Below, piece by piece: positions 1 through 6,858 of a stretch of DNA of 33,174 bases. The notes below the pieces were generated by a model. That model had not been told where the DNA came from and did not search any database. It saw only the letters and a list, made by a program, of their open reading frames with translations. The DNA is from Filifactor villosus. Lineage in GTDB: Bacteria > Bacillota > Clostridia > Peptostreptococcales > Filifactoraceae. The stretch is from assembly GCF_042652965.1 (NCBI RefSeq), contig NZ_JBHSHL010000060.1:1-33174 (forward strand), read 5' to 3'. A program made the translations under genes and the position numbers. How positions within the stretch are numbered: position 1 is the first letter of the stretch; every line of letters begins with the position of its first letter.

Positions 1-1079
1 CTGTGAATGGAGTAAAGAGGAATGTAGGAGACAGCATTACGATTATGTCGGACACGGATATCCTCGCTCTGTGGAAGAGCACGGCTACCAATGTTAGTGT
101 AACCTACAAGGCGAACGGAGGTACGGGTGCGGATATCGTAACAAGTGTTTCGACAGGAAGTTCCATTACCCTTTCTGCGAACACCTTCGGAGCACCGAGC
201 GGACATGTGTTTGACGGTTGGTCTGTGAATGGAGTAAAGAAGAATGTAGGAGACAGCATTACGATTATATCGGATACAGTTATTCTCGCTCTGTGGAAGA
301 GCACGGCTACCAATGTTAGTGTAACTTACAAGGCGAACGGAGGTACGGGTGCGGATATCGTAACAAGTGTTTTGACAGGAAGTTCCATTACCCTTCCTGC
401 GAACACCTTCGGAGCACCGAGCGGATATGTGTTTGACGGTTGGTCTGTGAATGGAGTAAAGAAGAACGTAGGAGACAGCATTACAATTACAGAGGATACC
501 GAAGTTTTGGCTCTATGGATAACAACAGGTGGAAACAGTTCCGGTAAGAAGGATAAGGAGGACAAGGAAGATAGGGAGATTCCTTCTCCAAAGAAGGACG
601 AAAAAAGTCCTTTCGTACCCCAAAGTGATAAAGGTTCTTCCAAAGACTGGTCTGACAGAGTAACTGAAGATAAACCGGTCCATACTTTAATTACGCTTAA
701 AATCGGTTCGGCGAACTACCAGGTGGTAGAAAATGGTAAAACCGTTACCAAGAAGATCGATGTCACTCCAATGATCTACAAGGGAAGAACTATGATTCCC
801 ACGAGGATGATGGCGGAGCTGTTGGGTGTAGGGGTATCTTACAATCCAAAGGCTAAAACGACAATCTTGGAGTACAACAAAAACAAGATCGAGCTTACTC
901 TTGGAAAACAGACGATGAAAATCAACGGAAAAGAACGTAAGTTGAGTGCACCTATGATGACGAAAAACAATAGGGTACTTCTTCCTCTTACAGATATTCA
1001 ACGTGCGTTGAAGGAACTTGGACTTCGCAGTGAAGTGAAGTGGGATCCTTCTACAAAGAGCATCTCAATTACAAAATAG
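1..1079 (+). CDS. Surface protein C-terminus: InlB-type B-repeats plus copper-amine-oxidase-like stalk domain (5' partial)
   Basis: The reading frame is open from the left edge, so the N-terminus lies outside the window. It shows one partial and two complete B-repeats of the Listeria-Bacteroides type (NVSVTYKANGG ... GYVFDGWSVNG ... LALW), 74 residues each. A charged Lys/Glu/Ser/Pro linker follows at about residues 180-225. The last 130 residues resemble the copper amine oxidase N-terminal-like stalk domain (PMIYKGRTMIPTRMMAELLG ... VLLPLTDI ... KWDPSTKSISI), which in anaerobic Firmicutes usually lies at a protein end and is thought to bind cell wall. No LPXTG or C-terminal membrane anchor is visible. 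The protein is probably extracellular; ligand binding or adhesion is inferred from repeat type only. The repeats are nearly identical at DNA level, so copy number may vary. Confidence 0.85.
   Translation, partial: VNGVKRNVGDSITIMSDTDILALWKSTATNVSVTYKANGGTGADIVTSVSTGSSITLSANTFGAPSGHVFDGWSVNGVKKNVGDSITIISDTVILALWKSTATNVSVTYKANGGTGADIVTSVLTGSSITLPANTFGAPSGYVFDGWSVNGVKKNVGDSITITEDTEVLALWITTGGNSSGKKDKEDKEDREIPSPKKDEKSPFVPQSDKGSSKDWSDRVTEDKPVHTLITLKIGSANYQVVENGKTVTKKIDVTPMIYKGRTMIPTRMMAELLGVGVSYNPKAKTTILEYNKNKIELTLGKQTMKINGKERKLSAPMMTKNNRVLLPLTDIQRALKELGLRSEVKWDPSTKSISITK
71..514 (+). repeat. 222-bp in-frame tandem repeat (B-repeat units)
   Basis: Two full units begin at 71 and 293, and a partial unit precedes them. 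The period is exactly 222 bp (74 codons). The units differ at only a few positions (for example ttt/ttg near 372 and the variable tail before ctctgg), so they look recently duplicated or homogenised. Confidence 0.9.
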
Positions 1080-1269
1080 AACACTCTTACATCCGCTTAT
1101 ACAGGATTCAGATTGCAAGTTTTGGTTTGTACTTGCATCATTCTGATGGGATAGAGAGTTATTGAAACAAGATTTAAGAAAAGCCGGGAGGGGCTTGTGG
1201 GATGGTTTCCTGCAAGTCTCTCTGTTACATAGTTCACATTTATATTTCATAATTTTAAAAGATGTGTAA

Positions 1270-1380
1270 TATAAAACTTATTAAAATTGACAAGTTGAAC
1301 ACTTTGAAGTATATCGGTCTTCAAATGGTTTTGGAGTTTGTACTGATTTTTCTGAAAAAACAGCAATAATATCCGAAATA
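1270..1380 (+). repeat. Family B dispersed repeat, degenerate copy (B6), with internal promoter
   Basis: The sequence aligns by eye with the B copies at 4318 and 30808 through the TTGACA block, the TTGAAG block and the following CTTCAAATGGTTTT stretch. TTGACA at 1287-1292, a 17-bp spacer and TATATC at 1310-1315 form a sigma-A-like promoter pointing at the dehydrogenase gene at 1497. The terminal repeats are eroded. Confidence 0.55.
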
Positions 1381-1384
1381 CGAT

Positions 1385-1412
1385 TTGACGGAACGGATAA
1401 ATATGTTATAAT
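1385..1412 (+). promoter_or_regulatory. Sigma-A-type promoter for the 2-hydroxyacid dehydrogenase gene
   Basis: TTGACG (1385-1390), a 16-bp spacer and a perfect TATAAT (1407-1412). The expected start is near 1419, giving a leader of about 78 nt. The leader begins with an imperfect hairpin (AATGTCA 1419-1425 with TGGCATT 1435-1441) followed by a short T run, which could act as a weak attenuator. Confidence 0.7.
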
Positions 1413-1496
1413 GAAGACAATGTCATTTTGGAAGTGGCATTTTTCAGTAATTTTGTGTTACATAAGTATATGTATTAGTTTAAGGAGGATATAGAA

Positions 1497-2408
1497 ATGA
1501 AGTGTTTGGTAACGGAAAAGGTAAATGAAGAAGGCTTGAAGGTGTTGAGGGAGCATTGCGAGGTAAACGTATTCTTACAGAAGACTCGCGATGAGCTCAA
1601 GAGCGAGATCAAGGACTATGAGATCCTGATTGTAAGATCCGACACTCCGGTAGACAAGGAGCTTATCGACGCAGGCGAAAAACTCAAGGCCATCGGAATG
1701 GCGGGTATCGGCTTGAACCACATCGATGTGGAGTATGCAAAGTCGAAGGGCATCGCCGTATTCAATGTTCCCGACGGAAGTTTCAACTCCGTATCCGAGT
1801 TGGCTCTTGCCATGATGTTGACAACGATGAGAAAGGTCGCTGCGGCAAACTATGCAGTTAAAAAAGGAAGTTGGAACAAGACGGGCTTTACCGGAAATCT
1901 GTTGACCAGAAAGACAGTGGGTATCTTGGCTCTTGGAAGGATAGGAAGACGTGTTGCGCAGCTTTGCCAAGGTTTTGACTGCAAGGTGATCGGTTACGAT
2001 CCCTATTTGAAACCTGAGGTGGCAGAAGAGATGGGTGTTGCTTTGATGAGTTTGGAAGAGGTCCTCAAGAATGCGGATGTGCTTTCCATCCATATGCCTC
2101 TTACTCCCGAAACCAAGCATATGATCGGAGAAAAAGAGCTTGCAATGATGAAGGACGGAAGTTATCTGTTCAACTTGGGACGCGGAGGTATCGTGGATGA
2201 GGACGCTCTCTACAACGCACTTACTTCCGGAAAATTGAGCGGAGCAGGTCTGGATGTATTGGAAGTTGAGCCTCCTTCCGCAGACAACAAACTCTTCGGC
2301 TTGGACAACTGCGTTATTACCTGCCATATCGGTGCGGGAACGATCGAAGCACAGGAGTATATCGCGAAGTCTCTTGCAAACCAAGTGATCGAATATCTGA
2401 ATATCTAG
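1497..2408 (+). CDS. serA: D-isomer-specific 2-hydroxyacid dehydrogenase (phosphoglycerate dehydrogenase-like)
   Basis: This cytoplasmic NAD-dependent oxidoreductase probably oxidises 3-phosphoglycerate in serine synthesis. The Rossmann loop is VGILALGRIG (141-150); the usual first Gly of GxGxxG is Ala145. Asp168 in GYDPY follows the second strand and suggests NAD over NADP. The catalytic set of the family is present: Arg229 (LGRGGIVDEDAL), Glu258 (LEVEPP) and His277 (CHIGAGT). At 303 aa it is the short form without ACT or intervening regulatory domains, so allosteric serine inhibition of the classic kind is not expected. AAGGAGGATAT precedes the ATG. No serC neighbour is present, so another D-2-hydroxyacid substrate is possible; the gene symbol is tentative. 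It is monocistronic between its own promoter and a strong terminator at 2488. Confidence 0.8.
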   Translation: MKCLVTEKVNEEGLKVLREHCEVNVFLQKTRDELKSEIKDYEILIVRSDTPVDKELIDAGEKLKAIGMAGIGLNHIDVEYAKSKGIAVFNVPDGSFNSVSELALAMMLTTMRKVAAANYAVKKGSWNKTGFTGNLLTRKTVGILALGRIGRRVAQLCQGFDCKVIGYDPYLKPEVAEEMGVALMSLEEVLKNADVLSIHMPLTPETKHMIGEKELAMMKDGSYLFNLGRGGIVDEDALYNALTSGKLSGAGLDVLEVEPPSADNKLFGLDNCVITCHIGAGTIEAQEYIAKSLANQVIEYLNI

Positions 2409-2487
2409 GAATTAGCGCCTGCTTATATGATGTAGAGATAAACGGGGGAGTCCCTCTGATTTTCCTGCCTATAGCTAAACATGCAAA

Positions 2488-2524
2488 GAGGGTTACAAAA
2501 TTATTTTGTAACCCTCGCTTTATT
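2488..2524 (+). terminator. Strong intrinsic terminator after the dehydrogenase gene
   Basis: A perfect 13-bp stem pairs GAGGGTTACAAAA (2488-2500) with TTTTGTAACCCTC (2504-2516) around a 3-nt loop. The T-rich stretch GCTTTATTTAT follows. Confidence 0.9.
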
Positions 2525-2525
2525 T

Positions 2526-2638
2526 ATACTATTCATCAATAGAAGTATGGATAGATCTATTTTTCGACAACAAAAAGTTGTTTTATCTTCTATGGGTCGC
2601 AGATTGTTTATAGTAACAATCCAAAGGAATAATAGTAT
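2526..2638 (-). repeat. Family A dispersed repeat, 113 bp (A2)
   Basis: It begins ATACTATT and ends AATAGTAT, an 8-bp perfect terminal inverted repeat. Its reverse complement matches the copy at 23350-23462 closely over the full 113 bp, including the CTGCGACCCATAG block. The centre holds a small hairpin (CAAC-AAAAA-GTTG). It lies between the terminator at 2488 and a second, abutting copy. Confidence 0.85.
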
Positions 2639-2639
2639 T

Positions 2640-2752
2640 ATACTATTCTTCGATAGAAGTATGATTATATCTGTTTTGCAATCACGAAAATTCGTGTTCT
2701 CTTCTATAGAGTGCAAATCGTTGATATCCATTATTCAAAGGAATAGTAGTAT
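2640..2752 (-). repeat. Family A dispersed repeat, 113 bp (A3), abutting A2
   Basis: Same length, ends and orientation as the copy at 2526-2638, separated from it by one base. The two copies are clearly diverged from each other. The central hairpin is CACGAA-AA-TTCGTG (2683-2696), different in sequence from the hairpin in A2 but in the same region. Confidence 0.85.
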
Positions 2753-2764
2753 TATACTCTTATC

Positions 2765-2909
2765 TATGGAAACACCGCACAAAGGCAAACTTCCGATTTT
2801 TCTTCGGCTTTATAAAACACAAAGGTTTGTCATATCAATATTTTCAAGAAGTTCATCCTTCGTACAAAATGAACCTTATGCCGACTTTTCGAACTATGCG
2901 GTATCGCCT
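2765..2909 (+). repeat. Family C dispersed repeat, about 145 bp (C1)
   Basis: From 2811 it is nearly identical to 4430-4529 (shared blocks CACAAAGGTTTGTCATATCA and GTTCATCCTTCGTACAAAAT). Its left part (GGAAACACCGCACAAAGGCA) matches the reverse complement of the copy at 22398-22541. It ends 12 bp from the stop of the nucleotidyltransferase gene. Confidence 0.85.
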
Positions 2910-2921
2910 TAGTATAACGTA

Positions 2922-3479
2922 TCAATAATATTCCCTTAGTTTGTTTTGGTTTTTTGTAAAAAACTCCTCTAACCAATCTATACCGTAGGCATAGCTGAAA
3001 CCTTCCAATAACATAGAAAAATCAATAAGGTCAAAACCCATCTTTTTCAAGTTGTCAAAAGTTTCAAACGGAGATCGGAACTGCTTGTATTTGATTATTT
3101 CGGCAATATCCTTTAAGTCTTGACTTCTTGCGCTTTCCATTTTCATACCGAGAACATATTCGATAGGGGCAATAAAAACGCTTAAACTTTCGAAATCATA
3201 TAACATCTCGCACAGACTCAACGGAGGCTGTTTGTTCATATTTGCTACGCTGTTGTTGAGCCAAAGCTCTTCAAATGTATTGATCCCGAATCGTTCCCCT
3301 ACTTGAGCAACAATTTCGTTGATCTCCCGACTTTCCTTGTAAAAAGCATCTACGTCTTGTGTTGCACGTAGACCGTGATATTCCAAAACATAGCCTCCAA
3401 CACATATAATGGTCAGCTTAAGTTTTGCTTTTATCAGTTCTTTATTTAATTCTTCAAAAACAGGTTTCATTTTATCCAT
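2922..3479 (-). CDS. DUF6036-type nucleotidyltransferase-like protein
   Basis: 185 aa. The N-terminus carries a nucleotidyltransferase-fold signature, GGY-x-LEYHGLRAT-QDVDAF at residues 28-46: the GG pair, HG-R-T and two acidic residues, Asp42 and Asp44, as in MNT/AbiEii-related and DUF6036 proteins. The remainder is helical with no membrane segment. It overlaps the end of the upstream 94-aa gene by 8 nt, so the two are translationally coupled. Such nucleotidyltransferases are often the antitoxin or toxin half of two-gene defence or toxin-antitoxin modules, but no partner family was recognised here, so that role is inference. The pair sits alone inside a repeat-rich island, typical of an accessory module. 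Confidence 0.6.
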   Translation of the reverse strand: MDKMKPVFEELNKELIKAKLKLTIICVGGYVLEYHGLRATQDVDAFYKESREINEIVAQVGERFGINTFEELWLNNSVANMNKQPPLSLCEMLYDFESLSVFIAPIEYVLGMKMESARSQDLKDIAEIIKYKQFRSPFETFDNLKKMGFDLIDFSMLLEGFSYAYGIDWLEEFFTKNQNKLREYY

Positions 3480-3756
3480 GTCTGTACTTCTCCATCATTT
3501 TTTGAACGTTTGTAAGTGTTGCGGGCCTATTGAGTGAAATGACATATTCATGTGTAGGTGTATCGCTTTGTAGCGCGTATTTCAAGGTGATCTTCTGAAA
3601 GTTTGTCAATTCTTCGCAAGCCAGCAGTCGTTCAACATCTTCATCCGTCAGATAAGAATGGTCTTCAAAAATCACCTTGCGAAGATATCGAAACCAGTGT
3701 CCGGCATTAAATCTCGACTGTTTTGCGGCATTTACCATATATTCGTACCAAGTCAT
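3472..3756 (-). CDS. Hypothetical 94-aa protein, first gene of the nucleotidyltransferase pair
   Basis: Not recognised as a named family. It is a charged, aromatic-rich soluble protein (MTWYEYMVNAAKQSRFNAGH...) with no signal or membrane segment. GAGGAGG precedes the ATG by about 9 nt, a strong ribosome site. It overlaps the nucleotidyltransferase gene by 8 nt (ATGGATAA), an arrangement usual for paired modules. An R-x4-H string occurs at residues 15-20 and recalls HEPN RNases, but it is at the wrong end of a protein that is too short for HEPN, so this is not used as an assignment. A decayed copy of its C-terminal codons survives at 8075-8128, so the gene has existed at least twice in this region. 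Confidence 0.6.
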   Translation of the reverse strand: MTWYEYMVNAAKQSRFNAGHWFRYLRKVIFEDHSYLTDEDVERLLACEELTNFQKITLKYALQSDTPTHEYVISLNRPATLTNVQKMMEKYRHG

Positions 3757-4176
3757 TTTGATACCTCCTCAAAATTGAAGTATTGAGCTTGTTTTATACC
3801 GTTTCTCCTATATCAATGATCTGTGATCTACAGGCACCAAAACGGTTTTTTGTATTTAGCGGAAGAGAATATTCTCGGACTTTGATGAATTCTTTGTTTT
3901 ACCTTCAACCAAGTCCGTCGGTATTGATACCTGTTCCATATACGGTAGTTCAAAAACTTTTCCTCAACTTGTTCATACTTGAACGGAAGGCAGTGCTCTG
4001 ATTTTTGAATGATATTGTCCTAAGAAACATCGCATAATTCGAAAAGGTAGGAGAAAATCAGTTTTTCTTGAACAAGTCCATTCTCGAAAGTGTGTATTTA
4101 AAAGGTTTTCTATATCCTGTGAAACAAAGGGAAGATCATTTGGTGTCTTTGTGAACTGCTTCCCTAATATATTATT
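3757..4176. other. Gene-free stretch with repeat debris
   Basis: No convincing coding sequence was found; the 72-codon plus-strand frame at 3783 lacks a ribosome site. GCATAATTCGAAAA near 4030 matches the terminus of family C (compare 22405), so this is probably a truncated C element. The bases near 3790-3806, read on the minus strand (GGAGAAACGGTATAAAAC), resemble the outer end of families A and B and supply a TATAAA-like hexamer upstream of the 94-aa gene. Confidence 0.4.
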
Positions 4177-4215
4177 TATTCCCGATTTTGTGAAACTCCA
4201 AACTCTAAAATAAAG
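4177..4215 (+). repeat. Short dispersed repeat D, copy 1
   Basis: TATTCCCGATTTTGT, then CCAAACT and a purine-rich tail. The same blocks in the same order occur at 10147-10183. No coding frame or terminal repeats are seen. Confidence 0.55.
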
Positions 4216-4280
4216 GTTCGGAGGAGGGAGATAGGATCCGATTTTTCAGTCGATCTCGCTCTCGGGAGCAGAGACAACCG

Positions 4281-4313
4281 TTCTTCATTTTTCACTTTCA
4301 TATCCGAGTCCTT
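4281..4313 (+). repeat. Short dispersed repeat E, copy 1
   Basis: TTTTTCACTTTCATATCCGA followed by GTCCT. It matches 18598-18630 with only a few differences. It directly precedes the family B element at 4318. Confidence 0.6.
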
Positions 4314-4317
4314 TATA

Positions 4318-4432
4318 ATACTATTATCTATCAGAATTGACAGGTTGAACGTTTCGAAGCATAGGATCATCCAAGTTGTTTTTTCGTAAGTGATAAGTCT
4401 GTATACCCGGCATTTCAAACGGAAAATAGTAT
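4318..4432 (+). repeat. Family B dispersed repeat, 115 bp (B1), with internal promoter motif
   Basis: Perfect 8-bp terminal inverted repeat ATACTATT (4318-4325) and AATAGTAT (4425-4432). Internally, TTGACA (4337-4342), 17 bp and CATAGG form a promoter-like pair pointing rightward, antisense to the double-cubane operon. Element C2 begins in the last bases of this copy. Confidence 0.85.
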
Positions 4433-4529
4433 AAAACACAAAGGTTTGTCATATCAATATTTTTAAGAAGTTCATCCTTCGTACAAAATGGATCTTATGC
4501 CGACTTTTTGAATTATGCGGTATCTCCCT
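4430..4529 (+). repeat. Family C dispersed repeat, truncated (C2), fused to B1
   Basis: It is almost identical to 2811-2909. The left third of the C element seen at 2765-2810 is missing; the B1 terminus stands in its place. Its right end touches the stop codon of the DUF3343 gene. Confidence 0.85.
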
Positions 4530-4791
4530 AACAGAATTTCATCCGGTTGGGGTCATCGGTGTTTTCGCACTCGTAGAAGGTATCGATGCAGATCCCCGCT
4601 TCTTCGGCGACGGTCATGATGGTCTTCTTGTCCTCCTGTTTTGTATAGAGGATACAGACTCCGCAGCAGTGGTCCGCCTCTCTGGGAGTGGGAGCCATGG
4701 TAGAGTCTACACAGTGTGCTCTAAGCTCTTGGTAGAGTCGGAGCGCAAGGGCGGAGTTGGCCAGCAGTACATAGAATTTTTTTGTCTTCAT
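4528..4791 (-). CDS. DUF3343 protein (Cys-rich, partner of the dehydratase-like proteins)
   Basis: 87 aa, soluble. It matches the DUF3343 pattern: an N-terminal strand with an AL-rich helix (ALALRLYQELRAHC), then a PTPRE turn and a CCG-x-C motif (Cys42, Cys43, Cys46). Four more Cys occur (27, 68, 75, 87). DUF3343 proteins are commonly encoded beside 2-hydroxyacyl-CoA dehydratase-type iron-sulfur proteins and have been proposed to carry sulfur or selenium; the role here is unproven. It is the last gene of the four-gene operon, starting 2 nt after the stop of the double-cubane protein, so coupled expression is expected. Its 3' end abuts repeat C2. Confidence 0.75.
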   Translation of the reverse strand: MKTKKFYVLLANSALALRLYQELRAHCVDSTMAPTPREADHCCGVCILYTKQEDKKTIMTVAEEAGICIDTFYECENTDDPNRMKFC

Positions 4792-4793
4792 GG

Positions 4794-6068
4794 CTATTGG
4801 AGCATTTCGATAAAGGCCCCGATCCTCGTTTTGAGTTGTTCGGCATCTTCATCGGTGTAGTCGGTCTCGATCCCGATACAGGGAATCCCCGCTTCTCTCA
4901 TCGCTTTTTCCACGAAGTAACCTTCCGTATCGTAGATGTTGCAGAATTTGAGGTTTACATCGATGACTCCGTCGACCTTGTACTCCTGTGCCAGACGGAT
5001 GATGTCATCAACTCTGGCACGGTTCGGAGTAAAGCATGCACAGTGGATGTTGCCGAGGTAACGGTCGGAGAGGTTTTTGACCATTTCGTCCAAGGAGCCC
5101 TTTTCTTCGTTGACGAGGGCTTCACTGTATCGAATTCCGGTACACATTTCTTCACAGACCACAGCTCCGCCGGAAGTCTCTATGATTTGATGAAGTTTCC
5201 AGTTCGGAATAGACAGAGGTGTTCCCGTAAGAAGGATCCGTTTGGTTCCTTTTTTGTAGACGGAGAACTCGTTCTTTGCTCTTTCTTCCAATTCGTCACA
5301 GAGGGTGTTGAGCATCTGTGCAAAGCGTTTGGGATCGTCATAGAAGGCGATCTGATGGATGAGAAGGGAATCTCTTCCGCTGATCGGAACGTTGTCCAGT
5401 TTTCTGAAGGAGTTCAATCTCTGTAGGGCACGACGTTTGTTGTTGGAGGTCAGGATGGCGTCGTGAAGTTTTTCTTCGGTAATGGTGTTGCCCGTGAGTT
5501 CTTCGAGTTTCTTCATATAGAATTTGATTTCCTTCTCCCACTTCAGAAAATCTTCGTCCCTCTTCATCTGAGGAATGTCCATAATATACATCGGAGCGTC
5601 TTCGGAGAGGATCTCCCAAGCTTTTTTCTTTCCGTCACAGGTGGTTTCGCCTACGAAGAGGTCACAGATTCGAAAGAAGGGACAGGTCCTGTCAAACCTT
5701 GCTCCAAGCGAGGCTTTGATCAGGGGACAGGTCGCCGTGGGAAGGACTTTTTCGCCTCCGGGTACCCAGAACTGAGATCCGCTGCAAAGTCCGGTTGCAA
5801 TGGCACCTGCTGCAAGTACGACCTCATCGGGAACGTGGATACAGAAACTTCCTACGACTTTTCCGCCTTTTTCTTGGAATTTGACGAGTTCCGCCGGACG
5901 GATTCCGTGAATGTCCGCAACGACCATATTGAAGTAGTCCATTCTTTCAGGTCTGTGTTCCTGACTGAGGTAGACATCTCCGAACGCTTGGGGAAGCGCT
6001 TCGCATAGGAGATCGTGGGTTTCAAGGTCCATACCGAGGTTTTTCCATAAAACATGATTGTCTGACAT
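4794..6068 (-). CDS. yjiM: Double-cubane-cluster anaerobic reductase (2-hydroxyacyl-CoA dehydratase D-like, YjiM type)
   Basis: 424 aa, close to the usual length of the double-cubane-cluster protein family related to HgdB/FldC dehydratase subunits. Conserved cysteines stand in family context: Cys76 (GSFCIHVP), Cys95 (GLCSGSQ), Cys114 (TATCPLIKAS), Cys129 and Cys135, Cys144 (FVGETTCDGKKKAWE), Cys309 (EEMCTG), Cys343/345 (HCACFTPNR) and Cys376 (LKFCN). Characterised relatives bind an [8Fe-9S] double cubane and receive electrons at very low potential from an ATP-driven activase; they reduce small molecules in vitro but the natural substrate is unknown. The activase is encoded two genes upstream, which supports the assignment. 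A true 2-hydroxyacyl-CoA dehydratase is less likely because no second dehydratase subunit of normal length and no CoA-transferase are present. Confidence 0.8.
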   Translation of the reverse strand: MSDNHVLWKNLGMDLETHDLLCEALPQAFGDVYLSQEHRPERMDYFNMVVADIHGIRPAELVKFQEKGGKVVGSFCIHVPDEVVLAAGAIATGLCSGSQFWVPGGEKVLPTATCPLIKASLGARFDRTCPFFRICDLFVGETTCDGKKKAWEILSEDAPMYIMDIPQMKRDEDFLKWEKEIKFYMKKLEELTGNTITEEKLHDAILTSNNKRRALQRLNSFRKLDNVPISGRDSLLIHQIAFYDDPKRFAQMLNTLCDELEERAKNEFSVYKKGTKRILLTGTPLSIPNWKLHQIIETSGGAVVCEEMCTGIRYSEALVNEEKGSLDEMVKNLSDRYLGNIHCACFTPNRARVDDIIRLAQEYKVDGVIDVNLKFCNIYDTEGYFVEKAMREAGIPCIGIETDYTDEDAEQLKTRIGAFIEMLQ

Positions 6069-6069
6069 A

Positions 6070-6858
6070 CTAATCTTCCTTTCCGTAACTCAAGTGTAAG
6101 TTTGCGTCAACAAAACATTCGGGATAGGTAGCATCGGCGTAAGTTCTTCCTCTTACAAGGCGATAGTTCTTCCCGTTTATATCTCGGGGGAGGTTTTGGT
6201 AGGCTCCGCCCGGACACATCATATAAAAGGTCTTGCGTGTTCTCTTTTTGTCATATTCGATACAATTGACCGCTTGTTTTAGAAATGAGATCCTCTCGCT
6301 AAGATCGACAAAGTAGCTCGAAAAAAACTTGAGTTCAAAGAGTTGTTTTGTATCTAAGCTGCTTTGTTCCAACTGTTGTTCCAAAGACCGTATCTGCTTG
6401 AACAGTTCAAGGCATTGCCTGTGTTTTACAGGGTTATAGCTTGTTTTTGTCTTTTTCTCCAAACAGTCGATAAGCTGATTTTTGTTTTGGTAGACGATGA
6501 CGTCCCTCGAGGTATGGGAGGATAAGGCATCGATCATCGACGGGCAGAATCTGTCCATAACAAAGAAGTTGCAGGAAAAGAGGATGGGACATTTTTGCGT
6601 TTGGAGATAGATGAGGGTACTTCGGATGACATCACAGCCTTCACAGTCACCGAAGGAAAAGATATGGGAGTCTATTCCTTCGATTGGCACCGTTTTGAAA
6701 CCGAAGGAGCGGATCAGAGGCTCATTTACCCTTGTTCCGAAGATACCTGCAAGATTGTCTTCTCCCGATCTTATCATTACGCAGTCCACATAGGCCTGCC
6801 TGCGGATCTCGGGCAGTTCGTCAAAGGCGATGAGACCGTTTCGGATATAGGGTGTCAT
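6070..6858 (-). CDS. Cys-rich 2-hydroxyacyl-CoA dehydratase-related protein
   Basis: 262 aa with 11 cysteines. The region at residues 70-106 (GDCEGCDVIRS, QKCPILFSC, DRFCPSMID) and FYMMCPGGAY (211-220) resemble the cluster-binding half of dehydratase subunits, but the protein is shorter than the 400-residue family and lacks the CDGKK motif. It starts within the ATGA overlap with the activase stop and ends 1 nt before the start of the double-cubane protein, so all three are tightly coupled. It may form the second subunit of a heterodimer with the double-cubane protein, as HgdA pairs with HgdB; this is inference from position and cysteine pattern. The middle third (130-200) is helical and Gln/Glu-rich. 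Confidence 0.6.
   Translation of the reverse strand: MTPYIRNGLIAFDELPEIRRQAYVDCVMIRSGEDNLAGIFGTRVNEPLIRSFGFKTVPIEGIDSHIFSFGDCEGCDVIRSTLIYLQTQKCPILFSCNFFVMDRFCPSMIDALSSHTSRDVIVYQNKNQLIDCLEKKTKTSYNPVKHRQCLELFKQIRSLEQQLEQSSLDTKQLFELKFFSSYFVDLSERISFLKQAVNCIEYDKKRTRKTFYMMCPGGAYQNLPRDINGKNYRLVRGRTYADATYPECFVDANLHLSYGKED

Noticed and set aside
1065..1250. Minus-strand 61-codon frame starting MKYKCELCNRET, like a zinc ribbon or HNH start
   Set aside because: There is no ribosome site before the ATG, it overlaps the end of the surface-protein gene, and similarity ends after the first Cys pair. It remains a curiosity.
2526..2752. CRISPR array
   Set aside because: The two units are 113 bp and diverged, with no short identical repeats and unique spacers, and no cas genes are present.
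2481..2912. 143-codon plus-strand open frame after the dehydrogenase gene
   Set aside because: It runs through a terminator, two family A elements and a family C element, has no ribosome site, and its peptide simply mirrors the repeat (for example repeated SIILF blocks).
3472..3756. HEPN RNase assignment of the 94-aa protein from its R-x4-H string
   Set aside because: The motif is N-terminal rather than C-terminal and the protein is too short for the HEPN fold.
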